A stretch of 9,261 nucleotides of DNA from Flavobacteriaceae bacterium (GCA_016763595.1 JAESTN010000131.1:1-9261); one strand, 5' to 3'. Counted from the first letter of the stretch, positions 1-7,023 are shown. Made by a program: numbers and translations. Notes: generated from the letters alone by a model not told the origin.

Positions 1-147
1 AATAATTTTCATTAATATAATTGCGTTATAAACTGGGATAAGTGCTTCCCAAGCTTGTCTACCTGCTTTTATATAGAGTTTCCAAGTCGCTAAAAAATGA
101 ACCACTTGGATTGCTAGAAAAAATAAAAACCATTCAGTAAATGTCAT
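1..147 (-). CDS. lepB: Signal peptidase I, N-terminal fragment (gene continues past the left edge)
   Basis: The 49 codons visible start at the ATG at 147-145 and stay open to base 1, so the C-terminal part is missing from the window. The peptide opens MTFTEWFLFFLAIQVVHFLA, a membrane segment, followed by TWKLYIKAGRQAWEALIPVYN. As I recall it, this is the characteristic start of flavobacterial signal peptidase I (S26 family), where an extra N-terminal membrane region precedes the Ser/Lys catalytic domain. The enzyme cleaves signal peptides of exported proteins at the inner membrane. The catalytic Ser and Lys lie outside the window and cannot be checked. The gene follows dapB on the same strand after an 85-nt gap, an order commonly seen in Flavobacteriaceae, so it is probably the last visible gene of the parA-parB operon. 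Confidence 0.82.
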   Translation of the reverse strand, partial: MTFTEWFLFFLAIQVVHFLATWKLYIKAGRQAWEALIPVYNAIILMKII

Positions 148-232
148 AATGTATATTTTTTTGTTTCTTTTGTTAGAAACGTGCTTTCAATAATAATTAA
201 TAAGTCTCTTTTAAGGCTGTTTGTTACATTCT

Positions 233-934
233 TTAACCAATGTTTAACACATCTTTCATTGTAAAAACGCCCTCTTTGTTTCGTATCCATTCAGCAGCAA
301 CAACAGCTCCTAAGGCGAACCCTTTTCTGCTGTGGGCAGTATGTGTTATTTCAATTGAATCTACTTCAGATGAATAATCAACGGTGTGCGTCCCTGGAAC
401 ATCAGGGATTCTTTTAGCGATAATCGGGATGCTCTTTTCAGATATTTCTCCGTCAAGTTTCCAGTCAGATTTAGAACTGTTTTTAATAATGCCATCGGCT
501 AAAGTAATTGCTGTTCCGCTAGGTGCATCTAATTTTTTTGTGTGATGAATTTCTTCCATCGTAATGTTGTAGTCACCTAAGTTATTCATCATCTTGGCAA
601 GCTGATTGTTCAATTCAAAAAAGATGTTTACACCTAAACTAAAGTTAGAAGCGTAGATAAATGCGCCTTTTTTTTCGGTACATAATTGAACAGCTTCGTC
701 ATATTTCTCTAACCAACCTGTTGTTCCAGAAATTACAGGAACTTTATTGTTGATGCAATTTGAAATATTACGATATGCTGAAGTAGGAATGCTAAAGTCT
801 ATAGCAACATCCGCTAAATTAATATCAATAGAAGCATCAGAATTTGTTTTTATAACAATCTCATGACCTCTTTGTAAAGCAATTTTTTCAATTTCTTTAC
901 CCATTCTTCCGTAACCTAATAATGCAATCTTCAT
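233..934 (-). CDS. dapB: 4-hydroxy-tetrahydrodipicolinate reductase
   Basis: DapB reduces 4-hydroxy-tetrahydrodipicolinate with NAD(P)H in the diaminopimelate/lysine pathway in the cytoplasm. The 233-aa protein is at the short end of the family, as usual for Bacteroidota. Residues 1-13 form the Rossmann dinucleotide loop (LLGYGRMGKEI). DFS at 46-48 and GTTGW at 70-74 are further cofactor-binding segments. The substrate signature EEIHHTKKLDAPSGTA spans 127-142 and includes the catalytic His130/His131 and Lys134. The C-terminal segment IEITHTAHSRKGFALGA (195-210) is also typical. The start ATG directly abuts the TAA stop of the upstream DUF5683 gene with no spacer, so translation is likely coupled. 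The protein is complete with all expected motifs. Confidence 0.96.
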   Translation of the reverse strand: MKIALLGYGRMGKEIEKIALQRGHEIVIKTNSDASIDINLADVAIDFSIPTSAYRNISNCINNKVPVISGTTGWLEKYDEAVQLCTEKKGAFIYASNFSLGVNIFFELNNQLAKMMNNLGDYNITMEEIHHTKKLDAPSGTAITLADGIIKNSSKSDWKLDGEISEKSIPIIAKRIPDVPGTHTVDYSSEVDSIEITHTAHSRKGFALGAVVAAEWIRNKEGVFTMKDVLNIG

Positions 935-1525
935 TTAAAAAGAGAGTTTGAATTTTAATCCAATTTTCGGAATTTCAAATCTATTAGAATTTGAAATAAT
1001 GGTTGGAGAAAATGATAAATTATCGTTTGTGTTAAATTGTAGTAAATGCGCATTCACACTTGCTTCTACAATTTGTAATACATAAAAGACAAGCGTAGTT
1101 AATAATGATAAATCCCGATTGCTTTTTAATGTTTTCTGAGCACTGATTAAGCCGTTTCTAGAGATTAGTAGTGAGCCATCTACGTTTGTAAACTCATCTT
1201 TTAAACCAGCTTCACGTAGTTTGAAAGCAGTTCTATATCTGTTGTATTCTTTATTGTTGTCTAGGTAAAAATAGATGCTTGTGCCCATTGCTCCCCAAAC
1301 CACAGGTGCTTTCCAGTATTTTTTATTGTATATCTGACCCAAGCCCGGTAAAATAGCAGAATAAAATGCCGCTTTTGAAGGAGATAAAGGATTAAAATAA
1401 TTACTGTTAATCTTAATAACTCCAGTGGCCTTAATATTGTCTACTTGGGTTGAATCTTTTTGTGCATTGATGCCAAAAGACATAAATACAAGCAAAATAA
1501 AAAGTATTTTTTTTAATGAAAACAC
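935..1525 (-). CDS. DUF5683 family exported protein of unknown function
   Basis: This 196-aa protein matches the Bacteroidota DUF5683 type, whose function I do not know. Residues 1-21 look like a signal peptide: lysines at 5-6, a hydrophobic stretch, then NAQ before KDST. The conserved core is AAFYSAILPGLGQIYNKKYW (52-71). It is followed by a hydrophobic segment near 72-88 and another near 140-157, so it may be membrane associated. It ends in KFKLSF, a terminal aromatic residue as in some outer-membrane proteins, which is only suggestive. The start is GTG: the only in-frame codons upstream run back to a TAA at 1543-1541, and the next ATG (residue 15) would remove most of the signal peptide. 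The GTG shares its first base with the parB stop (TAGTG). Its place between parB and dapB is common in flavobacteria and gives no clear functional hint. Confidence 0.87.
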   Translation of the reverse strand: MFSLKKILFILLVFMSFGINAQKDSTQVDNIKATGVIKINSNYFNPLSPSKAAFYSAILPGLGQIYNKKYWKAPVVWGAMGTSIYFYLDNNKEYNRYRTAFKLREAGLKDEFTNVDGSLLISRNGLISAQKTLKSNRDLSLLTTLVFYVLQIVEASVNAHLLQFNTNDNLSFSPTIISNSNRFEIPKIGLKFKLSF

Positions 1526-2412
1526 TATTTCAAAAGGTTTTTAATTCGATTAAAATCTGCTTCAGAAGAGAAAGGAATTGTCATTTTCCCTTTTCCTTTA
1601 GCATTGGCTGAAATTGCAACTTTATGACCAAAAAATAGGTTTAAATCCTGAATAGAATCTTTAACAAAATTTGGTGTTTCCTGTTTCTTTTTACGAGACG
1701 TATTTCCTTCTTTTAAATTCTGAACCAATTCTTCAGTTTGTCTAACTGAAAGCTTGTCTTTTACAATTTTGGTGTAAATATTTAATTGATTTTCATTTGT
1801 GTCTATACTAATTAATGCTCTACCATGTCCCATTGAAATAAAACCATCTCTCATACCGGTTTGAATGATCGGGTCCAGTTTTAATAAGCGTAAGTAATTG
1901 GTTACAGTAGATCTTTTTTTACCAACTCTAACACTTAGTTGTTCTTGTGTCAACTGAATTTCATCAATTAAACGTTGGTAAGAAAGCGCAACCTCTATTG
2001 GGTCTAGGTTTTTACGTTGTATATTTTCTACCAATGCCATTTCTAGCATTTCTTGATCGTTCGCAATTCTAATATATGCAGGAACAGTTGTATTTCCAAT
2101 TAACCTAGAAGCTCTATACCTACGTTCTCCAGAAACCAATTGAAATTTATTTCCTTCTAGTTTACGAACTGTAATTGGCTGAATAACCCCTAATTGTTTT
2201 ATCGAATTCGCTAATTCTGATAAAGCCTCTTCATCAAAATACGTTCTTGGTTGAAAAGGGTTTACATCAATGTTGTTCAATTCTATTTCAACGATACTCC
2301 CTACTAATTTATCAGCATTCTTATCGGTTGCAGAATTGATGTCTACAGAAGTTTCTTTTAATAAAGCAGACAATCCTCTACCTAAAGCTTGTTTTTTTGT
2401 TGCTTTTGCCAT
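1525..2412 (-). CDS. parB: Chromosome-partitioning protein ParB (Spo0J/Noc family)
   Basis: ParB binds parS sites near the replication origin, spreads as a CTP-dependent clamp and works with ParA to segregate chromosomes. The 295-aa protein begins KKQALGRGLSALL (6-18), the usual N-terminal ParA-contacting region. The ParB/Srx nucleotide domain covers about 40-135, with NPFQPR at 51-56, the arginine-rich GERRYRAS at 95-102 and ENIQRKNLDPIE at 129-140. A helix-turn-helix lies near 154-176 (LTQEQLSVRVGKKRSTVTNY). The lysine-rich 236-246 stretch is a linker to a C-terminal dimerisation domain (about 250-295). Its ATG shares one base with the parA stop (TAATG), so the two proteins are probably made by coupled translation. 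Family size and motifs fit a chromosomal rather than a plasmid ParB. Confidence 0.96.
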   Translation of the reverse strand: MAKATKKQALGRGLSALLKETSVDINSATDKNADKLVGSIVEIELNNIDVNPFQPRTYFDEEALSELANSIKQLGVIQPITVRKLEGNKFQLVSGERRYRASRLIGNTTVPAYIRIANDQEMLEMALVENIQRKNLDPIEVALSYQRLIDEIQLTQEQLSVRVGKKRSTVTNYLRLLKLDPIIQTGMRDGFISMGHGRALISIDTNENQLNIYTKIVKDKLSVRQTEELVQNLKEGNTSRKKKQETPNFVKDSIQDLNLFFGHKVAISANAKGKGKMTIPFSSEADFNRIKNLLK

Positions 2413-3176
2413 TATGCGTTCTTCTTTATAATTTCGTTTGCCAAACTTAAATAATTCACAGCACCTTTGCTTGTCGCGTCATATGCAATAATGCTTTCGC
2501 CATAACTTGGTGCTTCTCCTAAACGTGTATTTCTTCTAATGATTGTATCAAAAACCATGGTGCTAAAATGTTTTCTAACTTCTTCTACAACTTGATTAGA
2601 TAAGCGTAAACGAGAATCAAACATGGTTAATAACAAACCTTCAATGTCTAAATTTGGATTGTGTATGTTTTGAATGCTCTTGATGGTGTTCAATAGTTTT
2701 CCTAATCCTTCTAGTGCAAAGTATTCACATCGAATTGGGATGATTACTGAGTTTGCTGCTACTAAAGAGTTTAAGGTAATTAAGCCTAAAGAGGGAGCGC
2801 AATCAATTAATATATAATCATAATCATGCGTAAGAGCTTCTAATGATTTTTGCAACATATATTCTCTTTGCTCTTTATCTACTAGCTCAATTTCAATAGC
2901 AACTAAATCAATATGGGCAGGAATAATATCTACATTCGGTGAATTTGTTTTTCGGATGGCATCTTTAGCAGAAACCGTATGTTCTAAAACTTGATATGTC
3001 CCAATTTCTACTGCATCAACATCAATACCTAAACCAGAAGAAGCATTTGCTTGAGGATCAGCATCAATCAATAGTACTTTTTTTTCTAAAACTCCTAATG
3101 ATGCAGCTAAATTAACTGTTGTTGTAGTTTTGCCAACACCGCCTTTTTGATTTGCAATTGCTATGATTTTACCCAT
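2412..3176 (-). CDS. parA: Chromosome-partitioning ATPase ParA (Soj family)
   Basis: ParA is a DNA-binding ATPase that moves ParB-parS complexes during chromosome segregation. The 254-aa protein shows the deviant Walker A motif KGGVGKTTTT at 11-20 with the signature lysine at 11. Walker A' is LLIDADPQANAS at 35-46 and Walker B is YILIDCAPSLG at 121-131. EAPSYGES at 221-228 is the C-terminal nucleotide-contact segment of Soj proteins. There is no N-terminal HTH extension, so it is the small chromosomal (type Ib-sized, Soj) form. It is the first gene of the operon, with 188 nt separating it from the pepD stop; that gap contains a terminator for pepD and a possible promoter. The start ATG fits the family N-terminus (MGKIIAIANQKGG). 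Confidence 0.97.
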   Translation of the reverse strand: MGKIIAIANQKGGVGKTTTTVNLAASLGVLEKKVLLIDADPQANASSGLGIDVDAVEIGTYQVLEHTVSAKDAIRKTNSPNVDIIPAHIDLVAIEIELVDKEQREYMLQKSLEALTHDYDYILIDCAPSLGLITLNSLVAANSVIIPIRCEYFALEGLGKLLNTIKSIQNIHNPNLDIEGLLLTMFDSRLRLSNQVVEEVRKHFSTMVFDTIIRRNTRLGEAPSYGESIIAYDATSKGAVNYLSLANEIIKKNA

Positions 3177-3232
3177 TAAATATATCTGATTTATAAAAAG
3201 TAAAAATACGATTATTTGTGGTTATTTAAAAT

Positions 3233-3263
3233 CAAAGATGTTAACAAAATAATAAAAATACAA
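3233..3263 (-). promoter_or_regulatory. Candidate Bacteroidota-type promoter for the parA operon
   Basis: On the minus strand CATCTTTG (3240-3233) resembles the -7 consensus TAnnTTTG, with a mismatch at the first base. A TTG (3263-3261) lies 20 nt upstream, inside the 17-23 nt spacing known for the -33 element. This would give a leader of about 50 nt before the parA ATG. In such AT-rich DNA the match is weak; an alternative -7, TTATTTTG at 3252-3245, has no suitably spaced TTG. Confidence 0.3.
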
Positions 3264-3316
3264 CTACCTTGTTATTAGTTGGTTACGTTTGTTTTGTTGC
3301 CGATAATAAACAATTT

Positions 3317-3352
3317 AAAAAATAAAAAAACCGTTGAGTTATCAACGGTTTT
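3317..3352 (-). terminator. Intrinsic terminator of pepD
   Basis: Arms at 3327-3337 and 3342-3352 pair perfectly over 11 bp (core CCGTTGA/TCAACGG) around a 4-nt loop. On the minus strand the hairpin starts 12 nt after the pepD stop and is followed by a run of T with one A (3330-3317), the classic rho-independent form. The other side also carries a T run (3356-3366), so it could terminate plus-strand transcripts, although no plus-strand gene leads into it. Confidence 0.88.
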
Positions 3353-3364
3353 AAATCTTTTTTT

Positions 3365-4828
3365 TTATGCTTTATTGGGAATGTTTTTTAGGATTTCTAA
3401 AAGAAAACTCCAGAATTTTTGAGTAGAAGAGATGCTTGCTCTTTCGTCAGGAGAATGCGCTCCTAAAATTGTTGGACCAAAAGAAACCATATCCATTTCC
3501 GGATAATTTTGTCCTAAGATCCCACACTCTAAACCTGCATGGCAGGCTGCGATTTTTGCTTTTTCTCCGTGTAATTTTTCGTATAATTTATCCAGTACAC
3601 TTAATACTTCTGAATCTGTGTTTGGTAGCCAGCCTGGATAATCTCCAGAATATTCAACATCAAATCCAGACAATTCAAAAGCAGCACAAAGTGAATTTGC
3701 CAAGTCTGTTTTGTTACTTTCTGATGAAGAACGTGTTAAACAATTCACTAAAATATGTCCGTCTTTAACAATGATTTTAGCAATGTTATTAGATGTTTCT
3801 ACCAGTCCATCAATATCTGGGCTCATTCTATAAACTCCATTTAAAGCGGCATGAATAGATTTTATAAACCCCTCTTGCGCTCCATATTCCATAATTGTAT
3901 TTGGAGTTTCAGTATCAGAAATTGTAATGGATAAATTTGGTTCTAAGCTTTTGTATTCTGCTTTAATATCATTAATCAATTCATTCATTTCAAAAAAGAA
4001 AGGCGCTTTAGAAATTGTATCAATAACTACAGTTGCTTTACTTTCTCTTGGAATAGCATTACGCAAGCTACCTCCAATTATTTCATGAATTCTTAAATCG
4101 AAATTTTCCATTCCATCATACAAAACTCTATTCATAAGCTTGTTGGCATTCCCCAATCCTTTATGAATATCCATTCCAGAATGTCCTCCGTTTAATCCGT
4201 TTATGGTAATTGTTAACCCAGTAACATTGTCTGAAGTTTTTTCTTGAGTATATTCTCTTTTTGCAGTGACGTCTATACCGCCAGCACAACCCATTCCAAT
4301 TTCATCATCTTCTTCTGTATCTAAATTCAATAAGATTTCGCCGTCTAAATAACCAGCTTCTAGTCCCATTGCACCTGTCATTCCAGTTTCTTCATCAATT
4401 GTAAATAAAGCTTCGATTGCTGGGTGCTGAATTGTTGAAGATTCTAAAACACTCATAATAGCGGCAACACCTAAGCCGTTGTCTGCACCCAAAGTAGTCC
4501 CTCTGGCAGTAACCCAATCTCCATCAACATACATTTCAATTCCCTGGGTGTCAAAATCAAAATTAGTGTCAGAATTTTTTTGATGAACCATGTCTAAATG
4601 ACTTTGCATTACCACGGTTTTTCTATTTGCCATTCCGGTAGTTGCAGGTTTTTTAATAATTACATTACCAACCTTATCTACTACGGTTTCTAGGTTTAGT
4701 TTTTTACCAAAAGCGACCATAAAGGCAATCACTCTTTCTTCTTTTTTTGAAGGACGAGGAACCGCGTTTAAATCTGCAAAGTTATTCCAAACATTTCTAG
4801 GTTCTTGGTTTCTTATTTCTGAATTCAT
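3365..4828 (-). CDS. pepD: Aminoacyl-histidine dipeptidase (cytosol non-specific dipeptidase, M20C)
   Basis: PepD is a two-metal (usually zinc) exopeptidase that hydrolyses dipeptides such as Xaa-His in the cytoplasm. The 487 aa match the normal PepD length. The catalytic domain has all expected residues: SHLDM (76-80) with metal ligand His77 and Asp79; LGADNGLG (113-120) with bridging Asp116; IDEETGMTGA (144-153) with catalytic Glu146 and metal ligand Glu147; LNLDTEE (167-173) with Asp170; and GAHSPDE (456-462) with His458. The lid/dimerisation domain lies between about 205 and 395. The N-terminal PRNVWNNFADLNAVPRPSKKEE segment (from 10 to 31) is family typical and supports the start chosen. 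There is no signal peptide. The gene stands alone, with its own candidate -7 box upstream and a strong terminator downstream. Confidence 0.95.
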   Translation of the reverse strand: MNSEIRNQEPRNVWNNFADLNAVPRPSKKEERVIAFMVAFGKKLNLETVVDKVGNVIIKKPATTGMANRKTVVMQSHLDMVHQKNSDTNFDFDTQGIEMYVDGDWVTARGTTLGADNGLGVAAIMSVLESSTIQHPAIEALFTIDEETGMTGAMGLEAGYLDGEILLNLDTEEDDEIGMGCAGGIDVTAKREYTQEKTSDNVTGLTITINGLNGGHSGMDIHKGLGNANKLMNRVLYDGMENFDLRIHEIIGGSLRNAIPRESKATVVIDTISKAPFFFEMNELINDIKAEYKSLEPNLSITISDTETPNTIMEYGAQEGFIKSIHAALNGVYRMSPDIDGLVETSNNIAKIIVKDGHILVNCLTRSSSESNKTDLANSLCAAFELSGFDVEYSGDYPGWLPNTDSEVLSVLDKLYEKLHGEKAKIAACHAGLECGILGQNYPEMDMVSFGPTILGAHSPDERASISSTQKFWSFLLEILKNIPNKA

Positions 4829-4857
4829 TCTAATCTATTTAGGCTTAATTTAGTGCT

Positions 4858-4865
4858 CAAATATA
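4858..4865 (-). promoter_or_regulatory. Candidate -7 box of pepD
   Basis: On the minus strand TATATTTG matches TAnnTTTG exactly and ends 29 nt before the pepD ATG, which would give a leader of roughly 20 nt. No TTG lies at the usual -33 distance (the nearest, 4896-4894, is 28 nt upstream). It sits in the 54-nt gap after the nitroreductase stop, which suggests that pepD can be transcribed separately. Confidence 0.4.
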
Positions 4866-4882
4866 CAATTATTTGTAGGTAT

Positions 4883-5515
4883 TTAGTTTATTTCAATAAC
4901 TACATCAGTAATGTTTTTTCGTACTTTTTTTAAGTCTTTCATATAGTCGTCTTCTGCCCTAAAACCAACGGGTAATACCAACGCAGATTTTAAGTTGTAT
5001 TTTTTCAGTTCAAGAATTTCATCATATTTTTCTGGATTAAATCCTTCCATTGGGCAAGAGTCAATTTTTTCTATTGCTGCAACGGTTAGTAAATTACCAA
5101 GCGCAATATATGCTTGATTTTTCATCCAAAGAGCGAGTTGGTTTTCTGATTTATTAGAAATATCTGTTTTTAGGTAGTCTTTAAACGGATTCAAAATTTC
5201 ATCAGGGGTGTTTCTTGTGTATTTTACTAGCTCAAAATATTTTTCAATATCTTCTTCATTGATGTTGTCTTGGGTGCAAATTACAAGTACATGAGATGCT
5301 TGTGCCACTTGTTGCTGGTTCCAAGAATGCGCTACTAATTGTTGTTGGATCTTTTTGTTTTTAAGAACTACCATTTTTACGGGTTGCAAACCATAAGATG
5401 TTGCCGTTAAATTAAAAGCTGTTTTTAATGTATGTATTTGTTCTTTGGTTAGTATTTTTTTGCCGTCAAACTTTTTTGCTGCATAACGCCACTCTAAACT
5501 TTCTATAATATTCAT
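4883..5515 (-). CDS. NfsB-like NAD(P)H-dependent FMN nitroreductase
   Basis: This 210-aa cytoplasmic flavoenzyme belongs to the nitroreductase family and is close in layout to E. coli NfsB, which reduces nitroaromatics and quinones with NAD(P)H. Aligned by eye to the known NfsB FMN contacts, RYAAKKFD (10-17) supplies Arg10 and Lys14, Asn66 corresponds to NfsB Asn71, PMEGF (155-159) supplies the Pro-x-Glu-Gly loop, and KVR (197-199) matches Lys205-x-Arg207. The position of NfsB Lys74 is Gln69 here. The segment YIALGNLLTVAAIEKIDSCP (136-155) is the usual dimer-core helix and following turn. The natural substrate cannot be told from sequence. It may share a transcript with pepD 54 nt downstream, although each gene has its own -7-like box. 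Confidence 0.9.
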   Translation of the reverse strand: MNIIESLEWRYAAKKFDGKKILTKEQIHTLKTAFNLTATSYGLQPVKMVVLKNKKIQQQLVAHSWNQQQVAQASHVLVICTQDNINEEDIEKYFELVKYTRNTPDEILNPFKDYLKTDISNKSENQLALWMKNQAYIALGNLLTVAAIEKIDSCPMEGFNPEKYDEILELKKYNLKSALVLPVGFRAEDDYMKDLKKVRKNITDVVIEIN

Positions 5516-5534
5516 TTAGTATTCTTTTAGGTTG

Positions 5535-5542
5535 CAAAAATA
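5535..5542 (-). promoter_or_regulatory. Candidate -7 box of the nitroreductase gene
   Basis: On the minus strand TATTTTTG fits TAnnTTTG exactly and ends 19 nt before the ATG at 5515, implying a very short leader, as is common in Bacteroidota. No TTG is seen at the usual -33 position, so this is only a moderate candidate. Confidence 0.38.
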
Positions 5543-5748
5543 CTATAATTTGACGCTTTCATACTTTATGTTTGATTGTAAATGGTAATATATCCATAGA
5601 TTTTTTCTTTGGTAATTATATTTTTTATAAATTGAATAGCGAAAAAGAAACGTATTGCTATGAAACTTCCATTTTGAGTAGTCGATATTTAAGAATATGA
5701 TTATATGGAAGCTACATGTGACCAATTAAACTACTAATATAGAGACAC
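5543..5748. other. Divergent intergenic spacer without a recognisable gene
   Basis: AT-rich spacer between the divergent nitroreductase and DUF2851 genes. On the plus strand TATGTTTG (5567-5574) fits the -7 consensus but lacks a TTG at the right distance and lies 174 nt from the DUF2851 ATG. A 60-codon minus-strand reading frame here has a low-complexity, Ile/Tyr/Lys-rich product typical of non-coding AT-rich DNA. An 11-bp direct repeat (TATATGGAAGC at 5702-5712 and 5772-5782) is probably chance. Confidence 0.55.
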
Positions 5749-7023
5749 ATGAAAGAAGATTTTCTTCATTATATATGGAAGCATCAAATGTTTTCAAATA
5801 GAGACTTAGTTACAACTGGTTTGAAAAAAATAATTGTACAATCTGTTGGGGTTCATAACCATAATTCTGGACCTGATTTTTTCAATGCAAAAATTGAAAT
5901 AGATAATTTAGTTTGGGCAGGAAATGTTGAGATTCATGTGAAGTCGTCAGATTGGTATTTACATAAACATGAAAGGGATGTGAATTATGATACTGTTGTA
6001 TTACATGTTGTTTGGAATGATGATGTAGAAATATTTGATAAGAACAATCATCCGTTACCAACAATAGAAATAGCTAGTTTTATTTCAAAAGATTTATTGG
6101 AGAACTACTACCGTTTATTTTCTAAAAAGTTGTGTTGGATCCCTTGTGAAAAATTAATTGATTCTGTAGATTCTTTTGTGGTAGATAATTGGAAAGTGCG
6201 ACTGTATTTTGATAGGTTAGAGGCTAAATCCAAATTAATAGACACCTTGCTTTTAAGGTCTAATAATAATTATGAATCGGTGCTTTTTACATTATTAATG
6301 AAGAACTTTGGCTTGAAATTAAATGGAGATTCATTCTTGAATCTCGCGAATTCGATTGATTTTTCAATCATAAGAAAAGAACAAAACGATGTTTTAAAAT
6401 TGAATGCATTGTTGTTTGGGCAGGCAGGGTTTTTGATGGATGATGTACAAGAAGGGTATCATCAAGAACTAAAAAAGGAGTATGCGTATTTGCAGCATAA
6501 ATTTTGTTTGCTTCCTATTGCCAATGGGCAATTTCAGTTTTTTAAAATACGACCAAGTAATTTTCCAACAATTAGAATAGCTCAAATAGCGGCTGTGTAT
6601 CATCAGAATCAAGGTTTGTTTTCAAAATTGATGAATTTCACAAGGTTAGAGGAGTTCTACGGGGTGTTTAATGTGTCCATAAATGAATTTTGGCAAACGC
6701 ATTATACGTTTCATAAAACCTCGCCAAAAAAAGTAAAAAGAATTACAAAGCGTTTTGTGGATTTGCTACTAATTAACACAATTATTCCGTTAAAGTTTAA
6801 TTATTTAAAAAGTTTGAATGCAAATATTGATGAAGAGTTTTTAAATTTCTTGAAATATATAAAAGCAGAAAAAAACGCGATTGTATCTAAATTTTCAGAA
6901 TTGAAAATTAAAGCTAATAATGCATTTGATTCTCAAGCGTTATTAGAACTTAAAAACAACTATTGCGCAAAAAAACGTTGTTTACATTGCGCAATAGGTA
7001 ATAGTTTATTGAAGAGAGCTTAA
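5749..7023 (+). CDS. DUF2851 family protein, possible nuclease-like fold
   Basis: The 424-aa protein matches the DUF2851 family found widely in Bacteroidota; no function is established to my knowledge. The N-terminus MKEDFLHYIWKHQMF and the block GPDFFNAKIEIDNLVWAGNV (41-60) followed by EIHVKSSDW (61-69), then HKHERD (72-77) and YDTVVLHVVW (80-89), are the most family-like parts. The spacing Asp43...Glu61-x-His63-x-Lys65 resembles, but does not exactly match, a PD-(D/E)xK nuclease core; this is my inference. Cysteines occur at 129 and 133 and in a C-terminal cluster Cys406-x4-Cys411-x2-Cys414, which could bind a metal or Fe-S cluster. There is no signal peptide or membrane segment, so it is likely cytoplasmic. 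A TAG at 5740-5742 closes the frame two codons upstream, so the ATG at 5749 is the first possible ATG start. It is the only plus-strand gene and converges on the E1 gene, sharing its stop region. Confidence 0.88.
   Translation: MKEDFLHYIWKHQMFSNRDLVTTGLKKIIVQSVGVHNHNSGPDFFNAKIEIDNLVWAGNVEIHVKSSDWYLHKHERDVNYDTVVLHVVWNDDVEIFDKNNHPLPTIEIASFISKDLLENYYRLFSKKLCWIPCEKLIDSVDSFVVDNWKVRLYFDRLEAKSKLIDTLLLRSNNNYESVLFTLLMKNFGLKLNGDSFLNLANSIDFSIIRKEQNDVLKLNALLFGQAGFLMDDVQEGYHQELKKEYAYLQHKFCLLPIANGQFQFFKIRPSNFPTIRIAQIAAVYHQNQGLFSKLMNFTRLEEFYGVFNVSINEFWQTHYTFHKTSPKKVKRITKRFVDLLLINTIIPLKFNYLKSLNANIDEEFLNFLKYIKAEKNAIVSKFSELKIKANNAFDSQALLELKNNYCAKKRCLHCAIGNSLLKRA
6961..6996 (-). terminator. Hairpin inside the DUF2851 3' end, possible terminator for the E1 gene
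   Basis: TATTGCGCAA (6961-6970) pairs perfectly with TTGCGCAATA (6987-6996) over 10 bp with a 16-nt loop. Read on the minus strand it begins 24 nt after the E1 stop and is followed by GTTGTTTTTAAG (6960-6949), a short T-rich tract. Because the E1 and DUF2851 genes overlap at their stops, any E1 terminator must lie inside DUF2851 coding DNA, and this is the best candidate. The arms encode Tyr-Cys-Ala and the start of Cys-Ala-Ile, so protein constraint could also explain them. Confidence 0.45.

Noticed and set aside
3436..3768. 110-codon plus-strand reading frame opposite pepD
   Set aside because: It lies antisense to the well-supported C-terminal catalytic part of PepD, and its product shows no recognisable domain.
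5567..5574. TATGTTTG as promoter for DUF2851
   Set aside because: It matches the -7 box, but the nearest TTG elements give spacers of 14 or 32 nt and the gene start is far away, so I did not list it as a separate feature.
5604..5650. Inverted repeat TTTCTTT / AAAGAAA in the divergent spacer
   Set aside because: The arms are only 7 bp and A/T-rich with a 33-nt loop, expected by chance in this composition.
5882..6064. 60-codon minus-strand reading frame inside DUF2851
   Set aside because: Its His/Gln/Ser-rich product is the antisense image of the conserved N-terminal DUF2851 block.
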